DNA from: CALOCV01 sp942491955
GTDB lineage: Bacteria; Chlamydiota; Chlamydiia; Chlamydiales; CALOCV01
Assembly: GCA_942491955.1 (NCBI GenBank)
Contig: CALOCV010000030.1
Span: forward strand, 62,001-126,000
Reading direction: 5' to 3'
Length of the DNA: 64,000 bases
Shown: in pieces, positions 43,199 through 52,445 of the stretch
How positions within the stretch are numbered: position 1 is the stretch's first letter
Layout of the letters: each line of letters opens with the position of its first letter
Notes under the pieces: model-generated
Seen by the model: only the letters and a program-made list of their open reading frames with translations
Database searches by the model: none
Told to the model about the DNA's origin: nothing
Translations under genes and position numbers: made by a program

Positions 43199-43370
43199 AA
43201 TTAGGGTGTGTCATCAATTAGATGAATTTGTAGATCATGGTAGATGATTCGACGATCGTTCGTGTGGAAGCCGAAGCAAACTGAGTTCGGTTGGCGAGGC
43301 TGAACGCGAACGATCGTCGAATCAGATGCCATGAGATGCAATTTTGGCCAATTGATGAAACGCCCTAATT
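43199..43370. repeat. 172-bp palindromic MITE-like element
   Basis: A near-complete palindrome: AATTAGGG...CCCTAATT at the ends, a perfect 17-bp inner stem (GATTCGACGATCGTTCG, 43246-43262, with 43307-43323) and a 44-nt loop. Ends read TAGGGTGTGTCATCAATTAG, consistent with a Tc1/IS630-type MITE in a TA site. It starts one base after the SDR stop codon. A single end of the same sequence occurs at 54504-54532. Confidence 0.8.
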
Positions 43371-43698
43371 CCATTTTTTCACAAAATTTTCACACCGACT
43401 CCCTGAAAACAACTAAAATTTCTTTGAATTCCCAGTATTGACAGATGACGGTTCTCTCTGATACCATTACTGTTTAAATGAGTCGATTTCTGGGAATTAC
43501 TGATAGGAATCGGACTTGAAAACAGAAGTCTTACCTCAACTCTCAACAAACGACAGTAACCAACAGTAGACTTTCTCTCTAGGAAAGATGGAATGGATCC
43601 ATGTCTATCACTGCTGATTATTGTCTCTTATGGCCTGCTAGTGTGCAGGAAATGTGCATAATTCGCAAGATCGTTTTTCTTGGGAACCTACACATAAG
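43371..43698. other. Region without gene
   Basis: About 330 bp with no convincing gene. At 43515-43530 there is a 16-bp match (CTTGAAAACAGAAGTC) to the anticodon arm of tRNA-Ser at 41582-41666, possibly a recombination trace. Confidence 0.4.
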
Positions 43699-44004
43699 TT
43701 ATTTGAGAAGAAGTCTGGACGTTTGAATGCAAAGCTCCAAAACTACGACAGACAAGATAGGAAGAGCACAATAGAAATAGAGTCTTGAATAATTTTCCTT
43801 AGAATAGTTTACCCATATAGAACAGATGCTAACGATGGTTGATAAGGGAACCATCCAAGCCATGGATATCAAGAACACACCCCAGCTTGTATGATTAGTA
43901 TTGAGGAATAACATCGGACTCAACCAAGCACACCCTACCAAAAGGGGCGGAACCAGAACGTAGAGTATGCTGCAAATCCACACTAGCGCTTTTGGTTGTT
44001 TCAT
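43699..44004 (-). CDS. Small membrane protein of unknown function
   Basis: 101 residues with three to four hydrophobic segments (about 8-30, 40-62, 74-96), Pro- and Cys-containing: YVLVPPLLVGCAWLSPMLFL, FLISMAWMVPLSTIVSICSI. AGGAAAGGG lies about 10 nt before the ATG, which supports translation. No family recognised. It stands alone among mobile remnants. Confidence 0.55.
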   Translation of the reverse strand: MKQPKALVWICSILYVLVPPLLVGCAWLSPMLFLNTNHTSWGVFLISMAWMVPLSTIVSICSIWVNYSKENYSRLYFYCALPILSVVVLELCIQTSRLLLK

Positions 44005-44138
44005 ATGTTATAACCCTTTCCTAAATCATTTGTTGTATGTTTCTAAAATTTCTTTGAGCTTTGACTGGTAACATGGAATAGACTTCTTGCAAAACTATAA
44101 ATTTTAAGATTTACTCCTTTCTTTAACGGGAAGAATAG

Positions 44139-45072
44139 ATGAGTAAATATGATAAAATTAAAGACCTTTCAGAATACGTACACGATGATTATATCACCAT
44201 TGCAGCCGATGATACCAAGCTGCGTAAAACAGGCAAGAAAATTCCCAATGCCCGCTGGGGTGCAGATCCTTTGGGTCCCAAATTTCACACCAACCTTATT
44301 TGGAATCTGCGTTTTTTACAGATGTCCATATTACTCCCTCTATATAAAGAGGATGAGACCACTCCTGCAAGGTCGATTCCTGTCCGTTTTATTTTAGCGC
44401 CAAGTGTTAAGAAACCTGGAAAGAAGGCCTCTGAAGAAGACAAGAAAGACTATCGCATTGAATCCAAAAAATATAATCTTTCTACAAGGAGTAAAAAAAG
44501 ATGATAAGATTGAGTGGAAAGAACAGGATTTTTTTTATGGAGGGAGATGGAGGGTGATTCGATATAAGGAAGTGAAGGAAGTATTATGGGAAAATGGGAC
44601 GTTATCAAGACCACTTCGGCTGATCGTGATAGCTCCGCTACCTTACATAAGAGGAGGGAAAAGGAATTACCGAAGAGGAGCTTACCTATTGACGACAGGG
44701 ATCGATGATCCGATAGAGAGATTAATACAAGCGTACTTAGACAGATGGCAAATTGAATACAATCACCGGGATGAGAAGTCAATAATGGGAGTAGGACAAG
44801 CGCAAGTATGGAATGAGAATTCAGTAAAGAAGCAACCCGGATTTCATGTAGCCTGTTACAGTGCATTACTATTAGCGAATGTGAAGGCGTATGGAGACAA
44901 GGAGCATGCAGATTTTGGTGAGAGGCCATTTTGGAGGAAGAAACCGAAGAGGAACACATGTAGGGCATTAGTGGGGCTATTGAGAGCAACGATTATAGAG
45001 TTTCCCGGTGAATTGCAGAGATTAAAGATGACAGTACCGATGATTTCAGCGATTTTGAGAAAGGCCGCTTAA
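44139..45072 (+). pseudogene. DDE transposase (IS701-like), truncated and internally deleted
   Basis: Frame 1 (44139-44484) encodes ITIAADDTKLRKTGKKIPNA with the first catalytic D, and FHTNLIWNLRFLQMS; frame 2 (to 45072) encodes GVKKDDKIEWKEQDFF, LLTTGIDDPIERLIQAYLDR and WQIEYNHRDEKSIMGVGQAQ with the final E. The N-terminus and the middle segment with the second D are missing and the frame shifts at about 44485-44492. IS family is tentative. Not functional. Confidence 0.75.
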
Positions 45073-45227
45073 CAAAAAATCCTATAAACTATAGAGGTCT
45101 GACGATCTAGCAGCGTACCGTAGATCTTCATTGCTCGGAAGCTTGTTCGGATAAAAAAGACATCTCTCTTCTTTTACTTGACTTTTCCTCTTACAACAGA
45201 AAATAATCACTTTCTTCTTTACGAGTA

Positions 45228-46595
45228 ATGCTGATGATGTCTCCTTTAATGAACTACCAAGACTATGAAAAGTACTTAACAGCGGTTTATGTTGTTGAAG
45301 GTGTGACGAAAAAAGGGTGGGGAGCTTTTGTTATCCATGACGCCCACCTTGTTCATAACCCCGTTCCCTTTCGCATCATTCGTTATGTTATAGCTGCTAT
45401 CGAGTCTTTGTTCCAAAAAGAAAATGTGGCAAGTAAGCGATTAGAAACCGAAAAAAAAACCCAATATGTAACGCAAGCGATTGTACGGATCAATGAAACC
45501 CATAAGAAATTAGAAAATATTGATTTTAGTAGTTGGAAATCAACAAGTATTAACCATTTAAATAAAAATCAACATGCCTCCTTGCGTGCAGCCTTGCTCT
45601 ACAATCATATGTACAGAGGTATGTCGTCATGGCAAAAAACCATAAAACAAGGTCCTTGTTCTGCCTACCAAAGAATCCTTTATTGGCTGGAAAAGAAAAC
45701 GGGATTGACTCCCAAGAAAAAAGATCGATTGAGCATCCCCTCTCTTTCCTCTATAGGAAATCATTGGAAAGCAATTCCATTACCGCTCCTTTCTCCTCCC
45801 TCTGATCCTAAAAATCAAACCTTTCTCATCGATAGTCTCTTTTTACGAGACAATCGCTTTAGTCCTACGATCACAAAAATCATGCGTACATTCCTGCTAA
45901 AAATGGGCCTTTTTCCTGACAAACAAGAATTTACTGCACATAATGGACTCGGTACACACTCTCTTGAACGCGATTTTCCTTACTGCAACACACCTCTTAA
46001 TTTGTCCTCCCTTGAACATGGACTAGAAACGATTTTTCTTTGTACCCGCGCAACCGAACAAAAAATCCTCTGCAATCACAGTCCACATTATGAAATCAAA
46101 CCACGTCAAATGTTTCATATGTTCCAACGCATCCAATCCCCTGAAACAATCCTGGATGTGATGTTTCTTTTACAGCAATGGTATGGGAACCGTTTACCTC
46201 ACGTCCCACAGGTTTCCCAAGATCTTCACAAAAAAGGTCTTTCAGCAATAGCTATGTGCACTCCCTACAAACCTATTGCTGTACCTGAGACTACTGACTA
46301 TCTTTCTATCATTGCTGACCTCGAACAGCAAATGAAACCCACTTCGGAGCTCTTTTGTAAATACTGCGAAATATTTAGTGAAATTCCTATTTCACAGAAA
46401 AAACGCGATTTTTTTGATTATGTTATCGGTCCTTTAGTCCGACAGCAACCAAGAAATCCCGATTCACAATATCGCCAAAAACTGATTCAATCCCTCATCT
46501 TTTGGGCGGAACAAACATTTTTATGTAATACCCTTTCTACCGAGAGCATCCGTCACAAAATTACAGAATGGGTGGATCCACAAGATGACCCATAG
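45228..46595 (+). CDS. Unknown protein, 455 residues
   Basis: A soluble-looking protein without signal peptide or membrane helix; possible start at 45228 (MLMMSPLMNYQDY) or 45249 (MNYQDYEKYL). It contains AAIESLFQKENVASKRLETE, LPLLSPPSDPKNQTFLIDSL and a C-terminal all-helical part (FWAEQTFLCNTLSTESIRHK). Aromatic-rich, like the large protein at 39.2-41.4 kb. No family recognised. Its end overlaps the AKR start. Confidence 0.6.
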   Translation: MLMMSPLMNYQDYEKYLTAVYVVEGVTKKGWGAFVIHDAHLVHNPVPFRIIRYVIAAIESLFQKENVASKRLETEKKTQYVTQAIVRINETHKKLENIDFSSWKSTSINHLNKNQHASLRAALLYNHMYRGMSSWQKTIKQGPCSAYQRILYWLEKKTGLTPKKKDRLSIPSLSSIGNHWKAIPLPLLSPPSDPKNQTFLIDSLFLRDNRFSPTITKIMRTFLLKMGLFPDKQEFTAHNGLGTHSLERDFPYCNTPLNLSSLEHGLETIFLCTRATEQKILCNHSPHYEIKPRQMFHMFQRIQSPETILDVMFLLQQWYGNRLPHVPQVSQDLHKKGLSAIAMCTPYKPIAVPETTDYLSIIADLEQQMKPTSELFCKYCEIFSEIPISQKKRDFFDYVIGPLVRQQPRNPDSQYRQKLIQSLIFWAEQTFLCNTLSTESIRHKITEWVDPQDDP

Positions 46596-46927
46596 AAATA
46601 GGTCGATCCACATCAACCCTCAAGGCATCTGTTCTATTGAAGGAGAAGTATACCCTGCTATCGGTTATGGAACCTTCCCCCTGAAGGGAGAACCGTGTTT
46701 CTTGGCTGTCAAACAAGCCATTGCTTGTGGATATCGCATCTTGGATACGGCAACCTTTTACCAAAATCTCTCTCCTATCAGTCGAGCTATTAGCTGAGAT
46801 ATGTTAACCAAGTTTCTTAAGCAAAGCAAATGTAGACACACATTTGAACGAGTTTTTAGAAAATAAACTACCACAGAGAACACAGAGAACACAGAGGGAA
46901 AACATATAGATTATTTAGTGCCCAGAC

Positions 46928-47101
46928 ATGGTTGTAGAGGATCAGGTAATTATAGAAATTAAATCTGTGAATGGAATAGCTCCAATACACGAAGCACAAC
47001 GACTATCTTATTTAAAGCTCTATGGAACTTGTGCCCGAGGATTGCTTATCAATTTTAATGTGAAACGATTGGTAGAAGGCATTCGTCGAATGAAAATATA
47101 A
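46928..47101 (+). pseudogene. GxxExxY remnant, unit 1 (57 codons)
   Basis: MVVEDQVIIEIKSVNGIAPI to VEGIRRMKI, keeping the GGCATT codons lost elsewhere. Same C-terminal half as at 19.8 kb. Confidence 0.78.
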
Positions 47102-47270
47102 CCCTCTCTCTGTGGGCTCTGTGGTAGTTTTTATTGCTGAGATATGTTAACCAAGTTTCTTAAGCAAAGCAAATGTAGACACACATTTGAACGAGTTTTT
47201 AGAAAATAAACTACCACAGAGAACACAGAGAACACAGAGGGAAAACATATAGATTATTTAGTGCCCAGAC

Positions 47271-47444
47271 ATGGTTGTAGAGGATCAGGTAATTATAGAA
47301 ATTAAATCTGTGAATGGAATAGCTCCAATACACGAAGCACAACGACTATCTTATTTAAAGCTCTATGGAACTTGTGCCCGAGGATTGCTTATCAATTTTA
47401 ATGTGAAACGATTGGTAGAAGGCATTCGTCGAATGAAAATATAA
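47271..47444 (+). pseudogene. GxxExxY remnant, unit 2 (57 codons)
   Basis: Identical to unit 1 at a 343-bp distance. Confidence 0.78.
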
Positions 47445-47613
47445 CCCTCTCTCTGTGGGCTCTGTGGTAGTTTTTATTGCTGAGATATGTTAACCAAGTT
47501 TCTTAAGCAAAGCAAATGTAGACACACATTTGAACGAGTTTTTAGAAAATAAACTACCACAGAGAACACAGAGAACACAGAGGGAAAACATATAGATTAT
47601 TTAGTGCCCAGAC

Positions 47614-47781
47614 ATGGTTGTAGAGGATCAGGTAATTATAGAAATTAAATCTGTGAATGGAATAGCTCCAATACACGAAGCACAACTGCTATCTTATTTA
47701 AAGCTCTATGGAACTTGTGCCCGAGGATTGCTTATCAATTTTAATGTGAAACGATTGGTAGAACGTCGAATGAAAATATAA
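47614..47781 (+). pseudogene. GxxExxY remnant, unit 3 (55 codons)
   Basis: Same variant as the 28.3-kb copy: AQLLSYL and the GGCATT deletion giving VERRMKI. Confidence 0.78.
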
Positions 47782-48153
47782 CCCTCTCTCTGTGCTCTCT
47801 GTGGGCTCTGTGGTAGTTTTTATTGCTGAGATATGTTAACCAAGTTTCTTAAGCAAAGCAAATTGCAGGGGATTGTTCATTTAAAAGATTTTGAACAGGT
47901 TCTTAGAGAAATGGGGAAAGGTGTATCAAAAAACACCTACCCAAATAGCACTACGATGGATTTTGCAACATGGTTGCCTTCCGCTTCCAGGCACTTCTCA
48001 AGAAAACCATATGAAAGAAAACCTCGCAATCACCGATTTTTCTCTCTCTTCTGAAGTCATGGAAGCTATCGATAAAAAAGCGTTAAAAGGAGAGAGAGAA
48101 CGAGTAAAAATCGAAGATGGTCTTGGTTTTGCCGACGAATTCGATAATCTGCC

Positions 48154-49386
48154 TCACGAATGTTGGCCCAATACTGGCGGTAAGAAATAGTACTCTTCTG
48201 TTAATCGAACGACCTCTTCTCGTAAAGCAACCATGCCGATTGTATGGATCATCAACATGCAGAGAATCGAAAAATCGGCTAACCCCCATATCCAATCCAT
48301 CGAAGCCACCACCCCAATGGGTAGAAGCAGGAGATAAAAAAGGCGTATCCAAAATATAGCCCTATCTCCAAATAGATATTGTCCCGCCCGTTCGGCACAA
48401 CACCCCCAAGAAAGAATAGTGGTATAAGAAAAGACAAAAAGCGCAGCCATTAAAAGAACGCTTCCTATGAAAGGACCTAGACCTTGTTGAAAAGCATAGA
48501 GCACCATCTCGGTACCCAAAAGGTCTGTTTTTTCCCATGCTCCTGTCACGAGAAGAACCAGACCTGTTAAGGTGCATACCATCATCACAAAAACAGGAGC
48601 CACCAAAGATACGAGCCCTAATACGACGGGATGCTTGACTTTTGTCGAACTTTGCAACATGGGGGCGACACCGATTCCTATATCTGTAGCAAAAAGGCCT
48701 CTATCGAAACCAACAGCGACGACTCTTGCCAATGCATATCCGCCAAAGCCTCCGAGTGTAGAAGAAAAAGAACCTGCCATGGTGAAAATCTTTCCCAAGG
48801 CATTCGGTATTTCGTTAGCATGCATTCCTATAATCCAAAAACAACCCATAATGTATAAAAAAGCTTTTAAAGGAACCAAATAGCTCGTGAGTTGGGTGAA
48901 TCTACGGAGACCTCCGAAAGAGATGCATCCCACGAAAAGGATAAGAACAACGGCAAGTATTTCTTTTGGAAATCCATAAGAGACTAAAGGAGTCGTGATG
49001 GAATGTACTTGAACAAAATTCCCAACAGCACAAGCGCCAAGGAGGGCGAAAATAGCAAATAAAGATCCCAAAAATCGGCTATTCACCCCTTTAGACAAGA
49101 TGTACATCGGTCCTGCCATAGCTTCCTTATTACTCGATTCATGTCGATAGGTTCCTCCTAAGACGCAACTAGCGAATTGTACAATGGAGCCAAGAAGGGC
49201 AACGACCCACATCCAAACAAGCGCTCCAGGTCCTCCCGTTGTCAAAGCAACGGCCATCCCTGTAATATTTCCCGTACCAAAATTCCCCGCAATGATCGCT
49301 GTTATGGAAGCAAAAGGACTCGACCCTTCCTCTCGTTGTTTTTCGAAAAGAAGGGAATATCCTTTGCGTAAGCCATGGAATTGCAA
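48154..49386 (-). CDS. Sodium:alanine symporter (AGCS family)
   Basis: Na+- or H+-coupled amino acid symporter. 410 residues from a TTG at 49386, with the AGCS signature region ITAIIAGNFGTGNITGMAVA, GGPGALVWMWVVALLGSIVQ and FDRGLFATDIGIGVAPMLQ. In-frame coding continues upstream to about 49515 (ending FYFTWRLRGL), which matches the family's N-terminal helix, but no ATG lies there. An ATG at about 49486 is out of frame by one base. Similar to the Chlamydia DagA/CT735 type. Confidence 0.9.
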   Translation of the reverse strand: MQFHGLRKGYSLLFEKQREEGSSPFASITAIIAGNFGTGNITGMAVALTTGGPGALVWMWVVALLGSIVQFASCVLGGTYRHESSNKEAMAGPMYILSKGVNSRFLGSLFAIFALLGACAVGNFVQVHSITTPLVSYGFPKEILAVVLILFVGCISFGGLRRFTQLTSYLVPLKAFLYIMGCFWIIGMHANEIPNALGKIFTMAGSFSSTLGGFGGYALARVVAVGFDRGLFATDIGIGVAPMLQSSTKVKHPVVLGLVSLVAPVFVMMVCTLTGLVLLVTGAWEKTDLLGTEMVLYAFQQGLGPFIGSVLLMAALFVFSYTTILSWGCCAERAGQYLFGDRAIFWIRLFYLLLLPIGVVASMDWIWGLADFSILCMLMIHTIGMVALREEVVRLTEEYYFLPPVLGQHS

Positions 49387-49547
49387 GCCACGGAGGCGCC
49401 AAGTAAAATAGAAACTAACTAAGGTAAGTAGGGGGAAAGCGAGATACAGGGTGATCGATTCGTTAATCGTAGAAATGAAAGCAACATCCTTATTTAAGAG
49501 ATTTTCTCTAAGAGAAAATTTTACTAAATATTATCTCTTTTATCAAG

Positions 49548-52061
49548 TTACGAAAAAAGAACGAGCTGGATCTCTTTGGAGACCACACTCTCTTTTTTCT
49601 TCATTCTGCGATTGGGTAGGTTTTTTGGCATTTCTATCTTTTTTGTCGCTCCCTCTTGTTCGAGTTGCGACAAAATTTCTTTTGCTCGCTCGACAACGGG
49701 GAGAGGCACACCGGCGATCCGTGCTACGTGAATACCATAGCTTTTATCCGCACCTCCCCGAACAATCTTTCGTAAAAAAATCACCTGATCATCTGTCTCA
49801 TGCACATCAACCCGATAATTGACAGCTCCTTGATTTCTCTCTTCGAGTTGCGTCAATTCCCAATAATGGGTAGCAAAGAGGGTCTTGGCTCTTTTTTCCT
49901 CTGTCTGCAGTAGGTATTCAATCACCGACCATGCAATAGAGATTCCATCATATGTGCTTGTACCTCGCCCTATTTCATCGAGAATCACCAACGAACGATT
50001 GGTGGCATTATGCAGAATATGCGCCGTTTCCGCCATTTCGACCATAAACGTCGACTGTCCCCGAGTAAGGTCATCGCTTGCGCCTATGCGAGCAAACACC
50101 TGGTCAACAAGACCGAGCGTAGCCGACTGAGCGGGAACGAAAGATCCCATTTGAGCCATGATAACGATAAGAGCGACTTGCCGGATATAGGTCGATTTCC
50201 CTGCCATATTCGGTCCGGTCAAAATCATGATCCTTTCGTTGCGCTCATTGAGGTGCGTATCATTGGGAATGAATTGTTGATGGGAAGCAACCTCCTCGAT
50301 GATGGGGTGGCGTCCCTCTTCGATATGCAAAATATCATCTTGTACCATCGTGGGAAGGGTATAACGATGGCGGACGGCTACAACGGCAAAAGAGAGGAGG
50401 GCATCAACCTCTGCAAGGGCTTGTGCAAGGAGAAGAACCCGCGAGGCGTGCGGGAGAATCGTCTCTCGCACCTCTTGAAAGAGCTTCTGCTCGATAGCAA
50501 GGGCACGTTCTTCTGCTGTTAATACTTTTTGTTCAAATTCTTTTAACTCTGGTGAGAGAAAGCGTTCTGCATTGGTCAAGGTCTGTCGACGATGGTAGGT
50601 TTCGGGCATCCGATCGGCTTGCCCTTTGCTCACTTCAATGTAGTAGCCAAATATTCGGGTATAACCGATTTTTAATGTTTTGATGCCGAGCTTCTCTTTC
50701 AGGTCATTTTGGTATTGAACAAGCCATGTTTTGCTATTTCTTTGAAGCTGACGGAGCTCATCGAGATCTCGACGATATCCTTCACGGATTACCCCTCCTT
50801 CCGACATCTTTATTGGGGGTGCATCAACAATTGCCCGTGCTATTGGATCGACCACTTCGGGAAGGGGTGCGATGTACACAAAGCGTTCTTGTAGCCATCG
50901 TGGAGCCAGAGGTTCTAACAAAGCGCGAATCTCAACAACAGGTTGGAGTGAATGGCATAAACCGACGAGATCGCGTGGAGAGGCATACCCCGTTCTGATG
51001 CGCATCATCATCCTTTCGAGATCACGCACTTTTGAAAGAGCGTCCTGCAATCTCTTCCGTTCTGAACCTCGTTCCACAAAACAGGAAACCGCCTCCTGCC
51101 GTGCTCGAATTTGACCGATGTCCAAAAGAGGCTGCTGAACCCATCGTTTCAAAAGGCGAGCTCCCATCGGTGTTTCCGTCTGGTCAAGAACGGAGAGAAG
51201 GGTCCCTCTGCGGCTTCGATCCTGCAACGATTGTATGAGTTCGAGATTCCGCTCGGTTGTGCGATCAATCCCCATGTACTCGGCAGGAGAGTAGGTAGCA
51301 ATCGATTGGAGGTGTTGGGTCGACATCGAAAGATGATCTTGTACGAACTGTAGGAGCGCTCCTGCAGATTGAATGGCTTTCTCTTTTTCCTTCAATCCAA
51401 ATCCATCCAATGTTTGAACAGAAAAATGTTCAAGAAGGAACCGTTCTGTAATCGATCGATCAAAATGCCATTCTTCCCAGGTATTAACGAGACAGGATTT
51501 TCCTCTTTGTAGCTCTTCGATCATCTCTTGTTCTTTTTCAAATAATCTCTTCGAAACTAAGATTTCGGCAGGTTTTAATGCAAATAGCTCGTTCCATAGC
51601 TGTTCTCTTTCGGATATTTCGACAGCGTAAAACGTTCCTGTTGTCAAGTCGACAAACGCCAATCCATAACCCTCCACCCCTGCAACAATGGAGGCAAAAA
51701 AATTGTGCGTCTGCTCTGAAAGCAGCCCAGAATGAATCAATGTCCCTGGAGTGACAATGCGAACGACCTCTCTTTTTACCAAACCTTTTGCCAGTTTGGC
51801 ATCTTCGGTCTGCTCAGCGATGGCAACACGATATCCCTTGGCAACCAAACGGTCGATATATGTATCACATGTGTGAGCAGGAACTCCCGCCATGGGGATA
51901 TCTTGCCGCTTGGTTAGGGTTAATTCGAGTTCACGGGCCAATACCTCGGCATCCTCATAGAAGGCTTCGTAAAAATCCCCTAATCGGAAAAGAAGAAGAG
52001 CTCCTTTGGCCCCTTCTTTGCAGGCATGCCATTGGACCATCATAGGTGAATTTTTTGTCAC
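49548..52061 (-). CDS. mutS: DNA mismatch repair protein MutS
   Basis: 837 residues. The mismatch-contact motif (RLGDFYEAFYEDA, residues about 26-38), connector and lever domains, and the ATPase are present: Walker A ILTGPNMAGKSTYIRQ near residue 617, ST-motif DDLTRGQSTFMVEM, Walker B LVILDEIGRGTSTYDG near 695. The HTH C-terminal part includes HVARIAGVPLPVVERAKEIL. Full length and intact. Corresponds to CT792. Confidence 0.97.
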   Translation of the reverse strand: MTKNSPMMVQWHACKEGAKGALLLFRLGDFYEAFYEDAEVLARELELTLTKRQDIPMAGVPAHTCDTYIDRLVAKGYRVAIAEQTEDAKLAKGLVKREVVRIVTPGTLIHSGLLSEQTHNFFASIVAGVEGYGLAFVDLTTGTFYAVEISEREQLWNELFALKPAEILVSKRLFEKEQEMIEELQRGKSCLVNTWEEWHFDRSITERFLLEHFSVQTLDGFGLKEKEKAIQSAGALLQFVQDHLSMSTQHLQSIATYSPAEYMGIDRTTERNLELIQSLQDRSRRGTLLSVLDQTETPMGARLLKRWVQQPLLDIGQIRARQEAVSCFVERGSERKRLQDALSKVRDLERMMMRIRTGYASPRDLVGLCHSLQPVVEIRALLEPLAPRWLQERFVYIAPLPEVVDPIARAIVDAPPIKMSEGGVIREGYRRDLDELRQLQRNSKTWLVQYQNDLKEKLGIKTLKIGYTRIFGYYIEVSKGQADRMPETYHRRQTLTNAERFLSPELKEFEQKVLTAEERALAIEQKLFQEVRETILPHASRVLLLAQALAEVDALLSFAVVAVRHRYTLPTMVQDDILHIEEGRHPIIEEVASHQQFIPNDTHLNERNERIMILTGPNMAGKSTYIRQVALIVIMAQMGSFVPAQSATLGLVDQVFARIGASDDLTRGQSTFMVEMAETAHILHNATNRSLVILDEIGRGTSTYDGISIAWSVIEYLLQTEEKRAKTLFATHYWELTQLEERNQGAVNYRVDVHETDDQVIFLRKIVRGGADKSYGIHVARIAGVPLPVVERAKEILSQLEQEGATKKIEMPKNLPNRRMKKKESVVSKEIQLVLFS

Positions 52062-52221
52062 AATCCCTCCGTATTTTGAAGCGCTTTATCATAAAAAATT
52101 AACGCTTAGTCCTCAATAAGAAAAAAGATTCAAAGGAGAATAATTTTATTGAGATTTTATAAAAATTTGTTTAATTAATAGATATAGGGATATCCGATCT
52201 TGCTGTCGGTCCCTTATGATA

Positions 52222-52247
52222 TTTTCCCTTAATTGTGAGGGAAAAAA
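52222..52247 (+). promoter_or_regulatory. Hairpin in the leader of the 32-aa basic peptide
   Basis: TTTTCCCT-TAATTGTG-AGGGAAAA forms an 8-bp stem ending directly before the AGAGGAGG Shine-Dalgarno of the small gene at 52260. It could shape translation or mark a leader; no ligand is suggested. Confidence 0.4.
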
Positions 52248-52259
52248 GAGGAGGTTCTC

Positions 52260-52358
52260 ATGGCCAACAAAACCAGTAAAAAAAGAACAAATCCACGGAA
52301 AAGCACGGCACAAAAACCCAAAAGACCAAACAACCCACAAAGAACACAGCAAAAATAA
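52260..52358 (+). CDS. 32-residue highly basic peptide
   Basis: MANKTSKKRTNPRKSTAQKP then KRPNNPQRTQQK: about a third Lys/Arg, no acidic residue, no hydrophobic segment. An unusually good Shine-Dalgarno (AGAGGAGG, 5 nt before ATG) and a strong hairpin 15 nt after the stop support a real gene. Composition suggests nucleic-acid binding, similar in style to histone-like chlamydial peptides or small ribosome-associated proteins. No family recognised. Confidence 0.6.
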   Translation: MANKTSKKRTNPRKSTAQKPKRPNNPQRTQQK

Positions 52359-52372
52359 TTCTTAGTCTTCTC

Positions 52373-52402
52373 AGTCGCTCCTCTCTTAGGAGAGGAGCGA
52401 CT
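52373..52402 (+). terminator. Strong hairpin after the small basic gene
   Basis: AGTCGCTCCTCTC-TTAG-GAGAGGAGCGACT is a perfect 13-bp stem with a 4-nt loop, followed by TTTAAAAAA. It may terminate the small gene's transcript, although the T run is short. Confidence 0.65.
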
Positions 52403-52445
52403 TTAAAAAACAATCAACAATCCACTCATTGATTAGGAGTATAAC

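Larger units (their letters stand above)
46793..47902 (+). mobile_element. Three tandem 343-346 bp GxxExxY units with an IS5-type right end
   Basis: Units start with GCTGAGATATGTTAACC at 46793, 47136 and 47479 (periods 343, 343, 346), with a final partial unit at 47825 ending in GATTTTGAACAGGTTC (47902), the IS5-type inverted repeat, then TTA. Units 1 and 2 appear identical; unit 3 has three small differences. No left inverted repeat is present, so the left end and the AKR centre were probably lost by deletion. Confidence 0.9.
46585..48190 (+). pseudogene. Aldo-keto reductase, middle replaced by repeat element
   Basis: N-terminal 67 codons (46585-46792): VYPAIGYGTFPLKGEPCFLA, AIACGYRILDTATFYQN, the AKR N-terminus. 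C-terminal about 95 codons (47906-48190): YQKTPTQIALRWILQHGCLP and ENLAITDFSLSSEVMEAIDK. The central region with the catalytic Tyr/Lys/His is absent; 1.1 kb of repeats takes its place. The C-terminal end overlaps the convergent AGCS gene. Confidence 0.88.

Noticed and set aside
46793..47902. CRISPR or satellite array
   Set aside because: The 343-bp period contains a coding remnant and IS-derived sequence; only three units and no spacers.
52146..52352. Minus-strand frame overlapping the small basic peptide
   Set aside because: It lacks a ribosome site, whereas the plus-strand 32-codon gene has a strong one and fitting hairpins.
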